A stretch of 64,000 nt of DNA from Cyanoderma ruficeps (Eukaryota; Chordata; Aves; Passeriformes; Timaliidae), in contig VZDJ01000301.1 in the NCBI GenBank assembly GCA_008694505.1, positions 9,986,877 to 10,050,876 on the forward strand, written 5' to 3'. Positions 48,101-61,252 of the stretch are shown in pieces. Position numbers and translations under genes: made by a program. The notes under the pieces were generated by a model. It made no database searches. It saw nothing but the letters and a program-made list of their open reading frames with translations, and was not told where the DNA came from. Numbering within the stretch: position 1 is the first letter of the stretch; each line of letters opens with the position of its first letter.

Positions 48101-51100
48101 ACCTCCTATTTCACAATGAAGTAGAGGAGTTTCATCATGAGATGTTTTTATCCCGGACTCTGAGTTGTAGAAGTGGGAGCTGTCTTAAAATTGCATCTCT
48201 CAAAAAAAAAAAAAAGAGAGAGAAAAGGAACAATAAAAAAAAAATCCTTTGAGAAGTGGACAAAAAAATACCCTGAATTGTCTTCATCTGATGCCTTTCC
48301 CACCTCTAAAACCAGGCAGTGCTTTGAGAAATGACAATGAATTCCCTCTGCAGTGGGCCAGGGTGCAGTGGCTGTGGGGAGCCCTGGGCACTGCAGAGCT
48401 CTCTGCATTTCCAGCTCCAAAGAGAAACTGCACCAGATTTAAAAAAAAAAAAGCCAAACACTAAAGATGTGACAAATGTGACATCAGCAGCTTCAAAAGA
48501 GAGCTTCCATTTACCTCCCAGAGCAGCAGCCAAAACAACGCTGGTGCCAGGCTTGAAGAAGTTAAAATTCATCCAGATTAACCCCCAAGAGCTCTCAAAC
48601 TGCTCACTGGTTTGAAATCAAACTCAGCTTCTGGATGTTCACACAAAGCAAAACAAATAAAATTAAAAAAAAATTAAATAGATGAATTTTTAAATTTGGT
48701 TATTAAAAATATAAAAAGAAAAAAAATAAATGTCTTTTCAAACAGTTTCTAAAAAAGGCTGGAAATGCTGCCACTTTATGAACACCATTTTTGGAATTTC
48801 AATGTACACTTCCCACTTTTTTGGTTGACCCTAAATTTAAAAGTTTGGATGCGAGCACGAAAAAGAAATTTAAATTAAGAGAAATAATTTTTTTTGGACT
48901 GCAATTGCAATAAATCAACAAAGAAGTGCTAAAGTTTTTATCAATATACAAAGCAGCAAGCAAAAGAAATATTTTTTAAATTTTCCAACTCCTTCTATTT
49001 CATTCAAACAAAATATCAGCTTCAAAAGATTTTAGTGGTAAAATGTGGGGTCCAGAATTTCTGCTGAAAAATCTGTTACAAAATTGCAGGCATGTTTACA
49101 GTACATGGAGTGTAAATAAGTTTCAGATTCATTATGTATTTTTCTAAATTTAGATAACCTAAAATAATTTCTGACTGGTTTGAAAAGTTTTGCTTAAATA
49201 GGTTTTATTTCTTAATACATTTGTTTGTGTTACACATTTAAGAATCTCTAACATGTCCAAACAACGACTTATAAATTTTTAGTCAATTCTTTTAATTGCA
49301 GAAATAAATTCACTTGAGGTAAACGAGATTACAGATTAAAACGAGTTCTTCTTAAAATGATGATTAAAAAATTCCAAACTGTTTTCAAACAAAAATCTAC
49401 CACATATCAGTCCTGCAGCAAATAAAAGAATCCTTACTAAGATTTGAAGAGCTTCACTACTCAACAGAGGATTTTTAAAGTTAATTAACGCTGATGGTTT
49501 TACATCCCAAAGGTAAACTAATCACGCTACCAAGTTTCCCTCAGCTCCAACAAAAATAAGCAAATATTACAAAGTTTTTCAGCTCCTTCAAGGATAAAAA
49601 ACCCCTGGAGTCATACATACCTTGTCAATGATTTTTTGGAAGTGCACCTCCACAGAGCAGCTCTGGATGTCCCTGTGCTCGTCAGAGTTGTGGATGAGCA
49701 CGGAGAGTTTTTTGGAGCGGATTTTTTGGGCTCGGTAGCCAAAGACAAACAGCAGGGAATCGATGATGTTGGACTTGCCGCTGCCGTTGGGGCCGATGAT
49801 GCAGGAAAAACGCTGCACACACAGGGGGAAAGTCATCTTCAAAGGGAAAGAAACCCTGCCCAGAGCCCCTCACCCATTTCAAACACAATCATTCCTCGTG
49901 CAGGCAAAGGGCTGGGAGCTGAGCTTTTGCTGCCCAAGGTAAAAGTGAATGAAAAGAATCAAAGGGCCAGAGCTGAGCTCAGCTCTCCCAGCTGCTCTGC
50001 TTCACCCAAAGCCCTGCACAAGCAAAGTTTCATGCTCAGCCACGTAAGTCTCTTGTGGGCACTAAAAAATATTCTCTTCCTTCAAACGCAGCCCTAAAAG
50101 TTCTCCAGCAAACGAAATCAAGAGCAAAGAGAGCTTTGCTAAGCTGTGCTGACAAATTCAAACTGCACAGCTTTGGAAAGTTGCACTTAACTGTTTTCTC
50201 TGCTTAATTTAGAATATGACTATCAAAATATTTCTAAACCTTAAATATTTTTTCAGTTATTTTGAGGTCAGCTTAGATGAAAATGCAGGAAGGAATAACA
50301 TCACCCAGCGAAGCCTTACCTACAGTTCAAAAGCACTCCAGAAAAAAAGAAAGATACCTTGTGAAAAGGTCCCAGAGTTTGCTCCCCCGCGTAGGATTTG
50401 AAGTTCTGGTTTACAATGTGAGTGATCATGAGCCGGGGAGCACCAGGTTCACTGGTCATTGCTGGAGGTGGGGGAGGAGGGATGCTGCCCAAAATCTCTT
50501 CTAAACTTCGATTATCCACCACCTCATCTGAGGCTGCTAAAACCCATCCAAATACATGGAAAGATGAAAAACAAACAAACAAAAACAACTGTAATCTCTC
50601 GATGATTTGACACCTTTTAAATTGTTGAACCCAGAAAGCAAACATCACTCCTGCCTGAACCAAACTACGTTTAGGCCTGTAATCATTAAGATGAGCTCAG
50701 TGGAATTAAAATTCCTCTTTCCACAAACAAAATGTTTTTTAAGAGCTACTTAAGATGTCCCATCGCTGGGTTTGTTCTTTCATTATGTAACTCCTATTGC
50801 AGCACACTTTAACAGGCCCCCTGCAATTCCAACAGCCCCAACCATCACAATAAACCCGCAAATGTGAAGCAGGCAAAGCCTTTCTCACGAGCAAGTGCAA
50901 AGGCACATTTGAGAGTCACTGGGCGAGATTTGGGGATCTCTCTGTGCACCAGGCTCTGAAAGCTGCAATGACAGCACGGCTGCTCTGCAAAGACAGGAAG
51001 TTTGTTACGAAAACAAACTGGCCCCCTGGATATCAGCAGAGCAGCTTTTCCCCAGGCACCAGCAAGTCCTCCTTCCAACAGGCAGCGGTTTTTGCCACCA

Positions 51101-51772
51101 GTTTCCATGTATTCATCTGTTTGTCAAATACCTGCCTTTAACAACCGCACATCTGGCTCCCTAAAAAGTCACACAGCTGCTGGGTTTGCAGTTTTTCTGC
51201 AAGAGCTCAACTCGAGAGAAAATACACTGCTTCACGAAAAAGAAAGTCAAATCATTTGAAGAGTTAAGTAAATAAACTTGACATTTATTCCATTCCAAGA
51301 AATCCCATACCATTGGCTGCCTATAAATTTGAAAAATCCTGCTGTTGTACCACAATTTAAAGCACAACGTTCCAGATCAGAGCTCCGAAATCGGCTTTAT
51401 TAGGAGAAAGTCTACAAATTGTTTTTGCACTTGTACTGGGCCAAACCCTTTAACTCTTTGCAAGCCCTTCTGACCACTTGAGAAGCGGTTTGAAATTGCC
51501 AGGGGTTTCAGCGTTGCTTTGTAAAAGGGCAAATCCCAGCTGGAAGAGTTGGGAAATTCAAGTTGCTGCTAAAGAGGCTCAGTGAGCACCACCAGAGCCA
51601 GCCCAGACCTACCTTGGGGAGGTTCTTTGTCAGGCTCCCTCCTGGTGCCTTCGTTTTCCACTTCCATGTCCATGGAGGACTCCTCCAAGGGCTCCCTGCC
51701 CTTCCCACGGGCCGCCGTGGAGGTTTTGGTGCTCCTGCCCGGCGCGGTCCCTGCTGGCTGCTCCCCTTCCAT
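24107..51772 (-). CDS. SMC4: SMC4, condensin core ATPase subunit (structural maintenance of chromosomes 4)
   Basis: SMC4 pairs with SMC2 in condensin I and II to compact mitotic chromosomes by ATP-driven loop extrusion. Twenty-three coding exons were traced on the minus strand; all join in phase and total 3,924 bp (1,307 residues plus stop; human 1,288). N-terminal head: Walker A GPNGSGKS at residues 120-127. Coiled coils surround a hinge at about 620-760 (GRLGDLGAIDDKYDVAISSS). C-terminal head: ABC signature LSGGEKT at 1198-1204 and Walker B LYFMDE at 1222-1227, with catalytic Glu 1227. The ATG at 51770-51772 has G at -3 and +4. The tail (SVAQK after PKILAVKG) is longer than in human. Exon lists are in separate entries. 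The gene hosts miR-15b/miR-16 and shares a divergent promoter with IFT80. Confidence 0.98.
24812..24990. repeat. About 32-bp minisatellite spanning the 5' splice site of the penultimate SMC4 exon
   Basis: Six units of the type AGGAGGAACTTACATGGATG then TAAAATTGAGGC. The last unit runs into the real exon end at 24978. On the minus strand each unit repeats the exon tail (TTTTACATC) and donor. Perfect donor decoys are GTAAGT (junction at 24854) and GTGAGT (junction at 24822); others are degraded. Confidence 0.93.
26084..26335. repeat. Two-copy repeat of about 130 bp ending in TA/CA microsatellite
   Basis: The block with CTCTATTAAATAAACATTCC and CAGGAGAATAAG occurs twice (about 26095 and 26216). 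It is followed by ATAGATATAG runs and then a CA and TATATA tract at about 26250-26335. It lies in an SMC4 intron. Confidence 0.85.
26415..26475 (+). mobile_element. CR1-type LINE 3' fragment
   Basis: AAATCATGGAATTATTTAGG, then TCGGAAAAAACTTGAAGATC, matches the usual CR1 tail layout (AATCATGGAAT...GGTTGGAAAAGACC...AAGATC). Intronic in SMC4. Confidence 0.75.
27205..27290 (-). mobile_element. CR1-type LINE 3' fragment, reverse orientation
   Basis: On the minus strand the sequence reads CAGGGAATTGTGGGATGGTT, then TTGGGAAGGACCTTAAAGCT and CATCC, a CR1 tail. Intronic in SMC4. Confidence 0.75.
28246..28356. repeat. 20-bp minisatellite, 5 copies
   Basis: The unit AGCACAGGAGATCACCCAGG repeats five times with G/A changes, about 45 bp upstream (in transcript sense) of the SMC4 exon 28058-28202. 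Confidence 0.95.
28811..31605 (-). other. SMC4 coding exons for residues 627-939 (hinge and start of second arm)
   Basis: 31444-31605 (GDLGAIDDKYDVAISSS), 31069-31294 (MAVWENKTQ...VVTLQGQIIEVSG), 30892-30971 (TMTGGGGKVMKGRMG), 30101-30253, 29877-30003 and 28811-29000. The hinge mediates dimerisation with SMC2. The glycine-rich TMTGGGGKVMKG motif after the hinge is typical of SMC4. Confidence 0.95.
30545..30720 (+). mobile_element. CR1-type LINE 3' fragment
   Basis: ACACAGAATCCCAGAATCCC, then TGAGGCTGGAAAAGCCCTGC and a segment with CACCTCCAGGGATGGGGATT, is a common avian CR1 tail. It lies between SMC4 exons. Confidence 0.8.
31905..32668. repeat. 38-bp minisatellite, about 20 copies
   Basis: The unit CAAATTCCCTAATGCCAGGG then AAGTGAGGTATCCCTCTC repeats with a period of exactly 38 bp. 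The first two copies differ (GAGGGATCCCTGTCG); the inner ones are nearly identical. It lies in the SMC4 intron between exons 31444-31605 and 32739-32924. Confidence 0.97.
33025..33250 (+). mobile_element. CR1-type LINE 3' fragment
   Basis: GGTTTGGGTTGGGAGGGACA, then CAGGGACACCTCCCACTGCC, GGCCTTGGACACTCCCAGGG and CAGCCACAGCTGCTCTGG. This is the consensus order of the avian CR1 3' region. Intronic in SMC4. Confidence 0.9.
36316..36800. repeat. About 115-bp tandem repeat, 4 copies
   Basis: Units begin GAATTACCTCTGCAAGGAAT, run through TTATGGTGATTTCCTTTATC and TAATTCCTACAACTACAGGT, and end in a CAAGTCTGCC block. The four copies differ by several bases and small deletions. It lies in the SMC4 intron between 36203 and 37341. 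Confidence 0.9.
36885..37345. repeat. Composite minisatellite covering the 5' splice site of an SMC4 exon
   Basis: About nine units of GCAGGAATTGTGTGTGTTTG then GGACTGTCCCCAGGGC (36-40 bp), mixed with a second block GTGGATGCAGCTCACCGTCT. On the minus strand the second block is the exon tail GGGGAGACG plus donor GTGAGC of exon 37341-37505. The tail/donor recurs at about 37225-37240 and 37110-37130, giving two decoy junctions. Confidence 0.93.
37660..37745 (+). mobile_element. CR1-type LINE 3' fragment
   Basis: TCACAGAATCATTAAGGTTG, then GAAAAGATCTCCAAGATCAA, is a classic CR1 tail. It is at the exon side of the long SMC4 intron. Confidence 0.9.
39490..39815 (-). mobile_element. CR1-type LINE 3' fragment, reverse orientation
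   Basis: On the minus strand it reads GGTTTGGGTGGGAAGGGACC, TTAAATCCCATCCAGCCCCA, then GCTGCTCCAAGCTGTGTCC and CAGGGATCCAGGGACAGCCA, the CR1 3' region. The 5'-ward part contains a 34-bp direct duplication (about 39545-39612, GGGCAGGGCTGGAGGGGAGA). Confidence 0.88.
40820..40985 (+). mobile_element. CR1-type LINE 3' fragment
   Basis: AGTTGGAAGGGGACTTCAGG, then CTTGGACACTTCCAGGGATC, CAGGGGCAGCTTCTCTGGGA and CTCACAGCCAAAAATTCCTT, in CR1 order. Confidence 0.88.
46938..47022 (-). ncRNA. MIR16-2: mir-16 (mir-16-2 type) microRNA precursor
   Basis: The 22-nt mature miR-16-5p is on the minus strand at 46990-47011 (on +, GCCAATATTTACGTGCTGCT inside), with seed AGCAGCA. The 3p arm at 46949-46969 (minus strand CCAATATTATTGTGCTGCTT) pairs with it across a short loop. 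miR-16 targets cell-cycle and survival mRNAs. In mammals this copy is in an SMC4 intron, as here. It is transcribed with SMC4, second in the cluster. Confidence 0.97.
47037..47685. repeat. Minisatellite between the mir-15b and mir-16 hairpins
   Basis: Units of about 30 bp (CTCCTGGAAAAAGGGACAGG, then AGCACAGTTCC) make up the first half. In the second half they are joined to AAGTCCTGCAGTCAGGAGCA to form a higher-order unit of about 52 bp. About 16 units in all. Several frames stay open across it because the unit is stop-poor; this is not a gene. Confidence 0.95.
47700..47796 (-). ncRNA. MIR15B: mir-15b microRNA precursor
   Basis: Mature miR-15b-5p is on the minus strand at 47751-47772 (seed AGCAGCA). 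It ends in TTTGCA, as in chicken, rather than TTTACA as in human. The 3p arm at 47713-47734 (minus strand CGAATCATTATTTGCTGCTG) is intact. It starts about 75 bp downstream of SMC4 exon 47872-48048 in transcript sense, so it is intronic, and it is first in the cluster. Confidence 0.97.
47872..51772 (-). other. SMC4 coding exons for residues 1-236 (N-terminal head)
   Basis: 51613-51772 (1-53, poorly conserved acidic leader), 50358-50536 (54-113, with the PPPPPPAMTSE stretch and APRLMITHIVNQNFKSYAG), 49621-49812 (114-177, RFSCIIGPNGSGKS Walker A) and 47872-48048 (178-236, FRDVGMLLRSHGIDLDHNRF). Each has a GT donor and AG acceptor on the minus strand. Confidence 0.96.
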
Positions 51773-53305
51773 TCCAAACAACCGAAGGGCTCTATCTCCT
51801 TTGCTAACACAAACAAGAGAACCCCGTGATCTCAGCCCCGAGCTGCAGCCCCGCCAGGAATTCACCTACACCTCTGCCCACATGCTCCACTCATTTAGAA
51901 ACTTCTCACTGGAGGGATTTGGAAGGCAAAAATCTAAATTTGAAACAAAATATCGAGGTGAGCTTCATAACGATGTATTTTAAGCTACATCACCCCCAAA
52001 AGGAGGGGCTGAGCCGAATCTGTATTAACAGCACGTTAACATCTGTGTTAACCTGCTGCCAGCTCGTGGGGACGCGTTCAGGGCACTGACTTTCCCCCTG
52101 AAAGCCACCGTGGTGCTGGGGGCAAAAGAGTTAAACACACATTGAATAACAAGCCCAGGAGCCACATGTCTCTACTCTCCCAGAAGAACTCGTTATATTT
52201 CAGACCTGACACTCGTTTTACTTTCAATAATCCGTGCTAAATATTTCTATGGATATAGAGAGATTGATAAACAGATAGAGAAACAAAAGCCCTGCGCGAT
52301 TAAAGCAAAGACTTGACTTTTAAATAATTTAAATCGACACGCTCTGCTCACAAAACACAGCACAACACCTCCTGCCAGCATTCAGCATTTCAGAGAGACA
52401 GCAAAAACGAAATACCTTCATCTAGCTGGGATGTTAAAGAGATCCGAGCAAGGACGCGCATTACAAAAGCCATCAGCTGGCACTTGAGCACAGCTCCCCA
52501 AACGGGTGAAGAGAAAGCACCCGAGGAGAAGAAAAGACGAGTGAGGAGCGAAACTCTCCCCCAAGAGTTGAAAATCGCAGCAAGTGGCGAAGTGAGTCCG
52601 CAGAAAAACAGACATGAGAAAGTTTACTTCTCACAAGATAAAAAAAACCTGACGTGTTCAGAAAGTCATCTTACAATTGGTGCCAATCATTTGACGTTTT
52701 CAGACCTACCCCCAGCCCACACTCTCATGAGAGTCCTTCATTTGGGACAATGGGGGAGGGGGGAAACGAGAGACACAACTCATTTTCCAGCCAATTTCAG
52801 TCTATGCCCCCGTTCAGAACTGTTCCGCAATGGCTGTCGCGGACAATTACAGCCTCTCAAAGCACATTTATCTTTTTCTTTTTTTTTTTTTTTCTTTCCC
52901 CAAACCGCTCCACTCCAACAGAATTGTGCAACATAGACCTATTTACCTTCCCAACCCTTTCCCCCCTCCCCTCGGACACTTCACCAGCATGAACAAGCCG
53001 AACTACTTGACCTCAGCTTTTAAATCCCGATAAATCAGCTGCCACATAGCCTCTAACAAATTTAACAAATTCGTGCCCAGCCCCTCCCCCGAGCCAGCCC
53101 GAAGGTGTTTGGTGAAGGCATCTCTCCTGCCAAGCGCCGTTTTCCTTACGGGGATGGCGAAAAAAAAGAGTCGGAGACGGGCAGGAAAAGCTTCCTTATT
53201 AACAGCCGATTAAATCTGATAGCGACAAGCCCTGTCAGTGACAAATCTGGGGCTTTTTTAAAGCCTAAGGAGCCAGACTGCACCCTTGTCACGCTCTTTC
53301 CGAGT

Positions 53306-53372
53306 CACAGAATCCCAGAATATTCCGAGTTGAAAAGGACCCGCGGGGATCGTCGAGTCCAGCGCTTTTAAG
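53306..53372 (+). mobile_element. CR1-type LINE 3' fragment
   Basis: CACAGAATCCCAGAATATTC, then GAGTTGAAAAGGACCCGCGG and GATCGTCGAGTCCAGC, is a CR1 tail with retained CpGs, so possibly fairly young. Confidence 0.85.
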
Positions 53373-53762
53373 CGAATCGTTAAAGAGTTTTCTTGCGATT
53401 TTTCTCTCATCCTTCAAGCATCAAAGCAAGAGCCGGGGCTAGAAGGGTCCGTGCTCTAAGCAGATTAAAATCGGGTCTCTCCGCTACCCAAACGTGTCCC
53501 TGAACTTCCCCGTCCTGCGAGCCGCGGTCCCCGGGGGTCCCTAAGGGCACAGCGGGAGCCCTTGGGCTGCACAGCCCCTCAGGGACCCGCTCCTCTCAAA
53601 GCCCTGTGCCGACAGCAGCCGGGCCGGACCCGCCGTGCCCGGAGCCCTCGGCGGGACCCTCGGCGGGACAGCCCGGCCCGGGGAAAGCCGCCGCCGCCGC
53701 TTCTGCTCCCTCCGGCCGAGGAGGGAAGGGGGGAAATAAGGCGCGGGGCAGAACCCGCCGTT

Positions 53763-53995
53763 CCCTCAGCACCTCCTGCCATGCCCTCAGCACCTCCCGC
53801 CTGCCCCCTCAGCGCCTTCTCCTCAGCACCCCGTCTCTCCGCTCAGCACCTTCCCTTCAACACCCCTTGTCTCCCCCTTAGCACCTTCCCCTCAAAAGTC
53901 CTTATCTCCACTTCAGCATCCCTTGTCTCCCCTCAACTCTCCCAGCGTCTCTTTTTTCCACATCAGCACCATCCCCTCAGCACCCCCTGCCCGGG
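53763..53995. repeat. Irregular CCTCAGCACC-rich repeat near the SMC4 promoter
   Basis: Repeated CCCTCAGCACC, CCTTCCCCTCAACACCCC and TTGTCTCCCCTCA blocks of variable spacing on the + strand. It is pyrimidine-rich and lies just downstream of the first SMC4 exon in transcript sense. Confidence 0.75.
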
Positions 53996-54088
53996 GCAGC
54001 CCCCTGAGGGCACCTCCTCCGCCGCGAAGCCCCTCCACCCCACCGCTCAGAGGCGAACCACCATCGCTTCCTCCCGCCGGGTTCGTAC

Positions 54089-54195
54089 CTGTTCGTCCCG
54101 GCGGCTCCGTGCCCCGGCGAGGCGGCGGCAGCGCGGGCAGCTCCGGCTGCAGTAAAAGCTCGGCCGCTTCCACACTCGAAAATGGCGCCGAAACG
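54089..54195 (-). other. Probable SMC4 5' untranslated exon
   Basis: On the minus strand GGGACGAACAG/GTACGAACC is a good donor (54089/54088), in the CpG island upstream of SMC4. The frame reads open through it and in phase with the coding exon at 51613-51803, but there is no ATG (an in-frame GTG lies at 54173). I treat it as non-coding, with translation from 51772. The upstream end is a guess. Confidence 0.5.
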
Positions 54196-54482
54196 GCGAA
54201 CTCGAACCGAAATTCGTTAGAAAAGCGCGGGGCAGGCTGGGACGGGAGGGGCCGGGCCCGCGGGTTTGAACGGCACCGCCGCCCCCGCCCGCCATCTTGT
54301 GTTCGTTACAGCAGGGAGGGGAAAGCGCCCAGAATCCCGCCGGGAGCGGCTTTTTCTGGGGACAGACGGAGGGATGGCAGAGTTTAGGGGGTGAAGGCGA
54401 CGCGGCAACACGGCCTTGCGACCGTGCCGGCGGAGAAAGGGGTTAATTTTAATTTTAGAAGTAGGTCAGTGGGCGGCGCTTG

Positions 54483-54495
54483 GTTGCTGGGCGAC
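54483..54495 (+). promoter_or_regulatory. X-box-like RFX site 1
   Basis: GTTGCTGGGCGAC reads as two imperfect inverted half-sites (GTTGCT, GGCGAC) with a 1-bp spacer, like RFX X-boxes. RFX factors are known drivers of ciliary and IFT genes. Confidence 0.45.
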
Positions 54496-54697
54496 GCGCG
54501 CTGGTTTAAAAATAATAAAAAAAATTATATTAAAAAAATTTAGGCGTGAAAAAAATTTTAAAAAATGCTGACAGCGCGGCGATTTTTGAAGCGGGTTTAA
54601 TTAATTAACGGGCGGCGCCGTGGCACCTTGGGGGGGCCGGGGGGGGACCCGTGAGGTGGCGGAGGAGGAGGACGAAGAGGATGCGGTCTCGCGAGAA

Positions 54698-54711
54698 GTC
54701 GCCATAGAGAC
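54698..54711 (+). promoter_or_regulatory. X-box-like RFX site 2
   Basis: GTCGCCATAGAGAC fits the X-box pattern GTNRCC-AT-RGNRAC over its full 14 bp, close to the presumed IFT80 start. The most likely ciliary control site of the promoter. Confidence 0.55.
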
Positions 54712-54719
54712 GGCGGCGC

Positions 54720-54924
54720 TTGGCGGCGGGGGGAGCGGGAGCCGCCGCTGCTGAGGCAGCGGGAGAGGGAGGCGGGATCATCCCGGAGATCCACCGGGAG
54801 CGGGATCCGCCGGGAGCGGGATCATCCCGGGATCCGCCGGGAGCTGGCAGCGGGATCGTCCCGGGTTCCGCCGGGAGCGGGCTCCGGCCGCCGCTCTGCG
54901 CGCTCCCTCCCGCTGCCCGCGCAG
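54720..54924 (+). other. Probable IFT80 5' untranslated exon
   Basis: GC-rich sequence ending in the donor GCGCAG/GTAAAG at 54924/54925. The start is a guess. Its middle (about 54785-54885) is a short repeat of GGGAGCGGGATCCGCC and GATCATCCCGGGATCCGCC blocks. Confidence 0.5.
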
Positions 54925-55264
54925 GTAAAGGCGCGCTGGGGAGGCGGCGGCCGCCGTCCCCCTCCCCTCGGCTGAGTCACCGCCGCGGTGGGCGAGAGGG
55001 TCGGGAGCCGTGACCCCCGGCTGGGCGTGGGACGGGCGGATGGAGGGGAGGGAGAGCTCCGGGGCACAGCTGAGGGCAGGGCGGGGAGCCCCGACCCCCG
55101 GCTGTTGGCGGCCCTCAGGAGGGGTTGGACAATCTGCTTCTTGGAAAGCTGGAAACAGAGGGAAAAGCGGGTGTTGGCGCGGCCGGAGAGCGGGCGGTGG
55201 TGGCCGAGGCTGCCCCGGGGGTTTGGTGTTTCCTTCTCCGTGCCCGCCATTCCGGTGGCTGCTT

Positions 55265-55470
55265 TTCTTTCTCAGCATTCCCCCCATCCAGCTGTGGGAC
55301 ATTCCTTCCCGGTGCCCCCATCCAGCTGTGGCATTCCTCCATAGTGCTCCCATCCAATGTGACATTCCTCCACGNATGTGGCATTCCTCCACGGTGCCCC
55401 CGTCCAGCTGTGGCATTCCTCCATAGTGCTCCCATCCAATGTGGCATTCCTCCCCGGTGCCCCCATCCTG
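55265..55470. repeat. About 30-bp minisatellite in IFT80 intron 1
   Basis: Units on the theme GCTGTGGCATTCCTCC then ATAGTGCTCCCATCCAATGT and GGTGCCCCCATCC. It contains the gap base N at 55375. Confidence 0.88.
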
Positions 55471-56304
55471 CCGCTGTTTTCCTTTCCTGCTCTGCCCCCA
55501 TCCCTTCCCGTTGCCTTCCTTATCCCGGCCGCCAGTTTTCCTTCCCGGTGCTCCCCCTTCCTTCCCTCCGGCATTCCTTCCCTGCGCTGCCCCCATCCCG
55601 CCTCTGGCATTCCCTGCTCCCCACATCCCGCTCCTGCTCCATCTCCTCCGCCGTCCCTGATCCTCATCTCCTGGCCAGCAGCTCCGGATGGGAAAGGGAG
55701 GAGGCGTGAGGCACTTTGGCTTCTCCGAGTCGGGATAATTCCTGGTTTTAATTCCTGCTTATTGCCACATCTCTCCTAAAACTCCGCTGCTGCATTCCTT
55801 GGGATGTAGAGAATACGTGGGCTGGGAGTGATGGATGTACCTGTGGATGGCCCAGGGTGGGCGTTCAGCCTTTTAATGGCACGGACAGAGTGATTAAAAT
55901 GAATTAAAAATTATAATAAAGTTCTTGGCTTTGAAAGGAAAATACCAGGTTTTCCCTTCCTGGTTGTGTGTCAGCACGAGAGATTTCCAGTGCTCCCACC
56001 TCTGCTTCAGGCTTGATCTTAAAGGTCTTTTCCAACTTTAATTATTCTAATTATTCAAGGATTCACTGTCCACAGCATCATTTTTTCTTCAAGTTGTCCA
56101 TACTCAGTTGGATGATGTGAAAACAGAATTCTCTTTAAACCCAGGTATTTCTTGGTGCTTATTTTTCCCCAGTAGTGATGCAGTACTCCTTCAGAACTCT
56201 TAATTTTAGTGTTAGTGTCTCCCTTTTTAATTTTGACTGCTTATGTATGCCTATATATCATGTTAATTATACATAATTATGTATTTGTTTTTCTTTTATT
56301 GCAG

Positions 56305-59844
<3,540 letters not shown>

Positions 59845-60979
59845 TAGATTTAAATAACACACCCTGAATACGGCAGCGATGGTTTGTCCAAGGCTGTTAA
59901 AGGCCTTAATTAAAATTAAACGTAAACCAGAGTTGCATTTTCATAAGATTTTTTTGTTGAAAAATTCATTTTTCAAATTAAAAGTGTCGCAATATTTTTG
60001 GGCAGCAGTCTCAGTCCCACCCCAAGGATTTGGTGGCGTTTCAGTGAGGGATCCTCAGCTCAGTTTTGTTTTTCAGACTTCATAGGTGGGAGCCCCTGTG
60101 ACATTTTTGAAGAAACCACACACACACCTGGGCTGGGGTTAAATGTCAGGCCCTTATCTCTGTCTGAAACAAATGATCTGAATTCTTTCAGCCTGGGGAA
60201 GGCATTTTAACCACAGCAGCGAGTGTCAAATGCATTGCTGGGCTTTTAAGGAAGTTGACATGCTCGTGCAGTGTTTGTCAGGTGAAAAGATAAACCAACT
60301 GAACTAGAATTTAGTAGAAGAAATATTCAGATTGAAGCACGTGTCCTTTAGTATATCTCAGCTGATGTTGTCACGTTTTTTGTGCATTATTTTGCTTGTT
60401 TGAGGTTTGAAAAAGCAGATCAATTCTGTGCTGTGGTTTGAAATGTGAATTTTGGTATTTTCATGGTTTCTGCAAGTTTCTGGTGCAATCCAAAAGCACA
60501 GTCGAGTCCTCATGGAACAACTGTCACCTTGTATTTATGTTTTCAACTTAAAAATCTCCTGAGGCCCTGAAAGCCTTTAAATTCCGTGTGGGAATCCCAC
60601 AGTGCCCGTTGGAAGCGTGGCCATACCTGGGATGAGGGCAGGAGTGCTCATGTTCCAGGAAGGTGCTTCGTGCTCATCCCATTTTTTCCCTTCCTTTATT
60701 ATAAAAAGAACTGAAAAAAAAATAAAATCCAATTGCCAACATCCCTTTGCCTCGTGCCCCTCTTTGTGTTAGGAATAACTTTTCAGGCTCATATTTTGGG
60801 ATGAGGATCCACGTGCCTGTTCTGTCTTCGCCCTTTAATCCTCCTTAGATTCCCTTAAAATTCTTCTTTTTGTTCTTCTTTCTCCTTACACTGCAATGTT
60901 GGATTTGGGATCCGTTTTGAGGAGGAAACTTTTTTCCATGGATTTCTGAGCTAACGTGTTGGAAAACCCACAAGATTAT

Positions 60980-61135
60980 CAGGGAATCAGGGAATGATTT
61001 GGGCTTGGAAGGACCTTAAAGCTCATCCCACTCTCCCAAACCTGATCCTGGACATTTCCAGGGAGCCAGGAGCAGCCACAGCTTCTCTGGGAATTCCATC
61101 CCAGCCCCTTCCCACCCTCCTAGAGAAGAATTTAT
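60980..61135 (+). mobile_element. CR1-type LINE 3' fragment
   Basis: GGGCTTGGAAGGACCTTAAA, GCTCATCCCACTC, then CATTTCCAGGGAGCCAGGAG and CAGCCACAGCTTCTCTGGGA, in CR1 order. Lies in the IFT80 intron after 59788. Confidence 0.9.
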
Positions 61136-61252
61136 TTCTGATATCTATATTCTTTTGGAGACAACGTCCCTAAAATTATTTAAATTATTTTTTATTTCTG
61201 ATATCTATATTCTTTTGGAGACAACATCCCTAAAATTATTTAAATTATTTTT
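61130..61252. repeat. Two-copy direct repeat of about 61 bp
   Basis: TTTATTTCTGATATCTATAT, then TCTTTTGGAGACAAC and TTATTTAAATTATTTT, occurs twice back to back with one base difference, right after the CR1 tail. Confidence 0.9.

Larger units (their letters stand above)
51804..54088 (-). other. SMC4 intron 1
   Basis: Lies between the inferred 5' UTR exon and coding exon 51613-51803 (acceptor GTGTTAG/CAAAG). It holds a CR1 tail and a CCTCAGCACC-rich stretch. No other gene is recognised. Confidence 0.6.
54196..54720. promoter_or_regulatory. Divergent SMC4-IFT80 promoter
   Basis: CpG-rich gap between the first exons of SMC4 (-) and IFT80 (+). Sites seen: GCCATCTTG at 54291-54299 (YY1 type), TTTGAA at 54265-54270 (possible CHR cell-cycle element), a TCTCGCGAGA palindrome at 54687-54696, and two X-box-like sequences listed separately. 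Just outside, AAAATGGCG at 54179-54186 is also YY1-like. A short AT-rich block (about 54500-54565) sits in the middle. Motif roles are known; use here is inferred. Confidence 0.7.

Noticed and set aside
54089..54173. SMC4 start at a GTG in exon 1 (MEAAELLLQ-like frame)
   Set aside because: GTG is not a usual start in vertebrates, and a well placed ATG (G at -3 and +4) exists at 51772.
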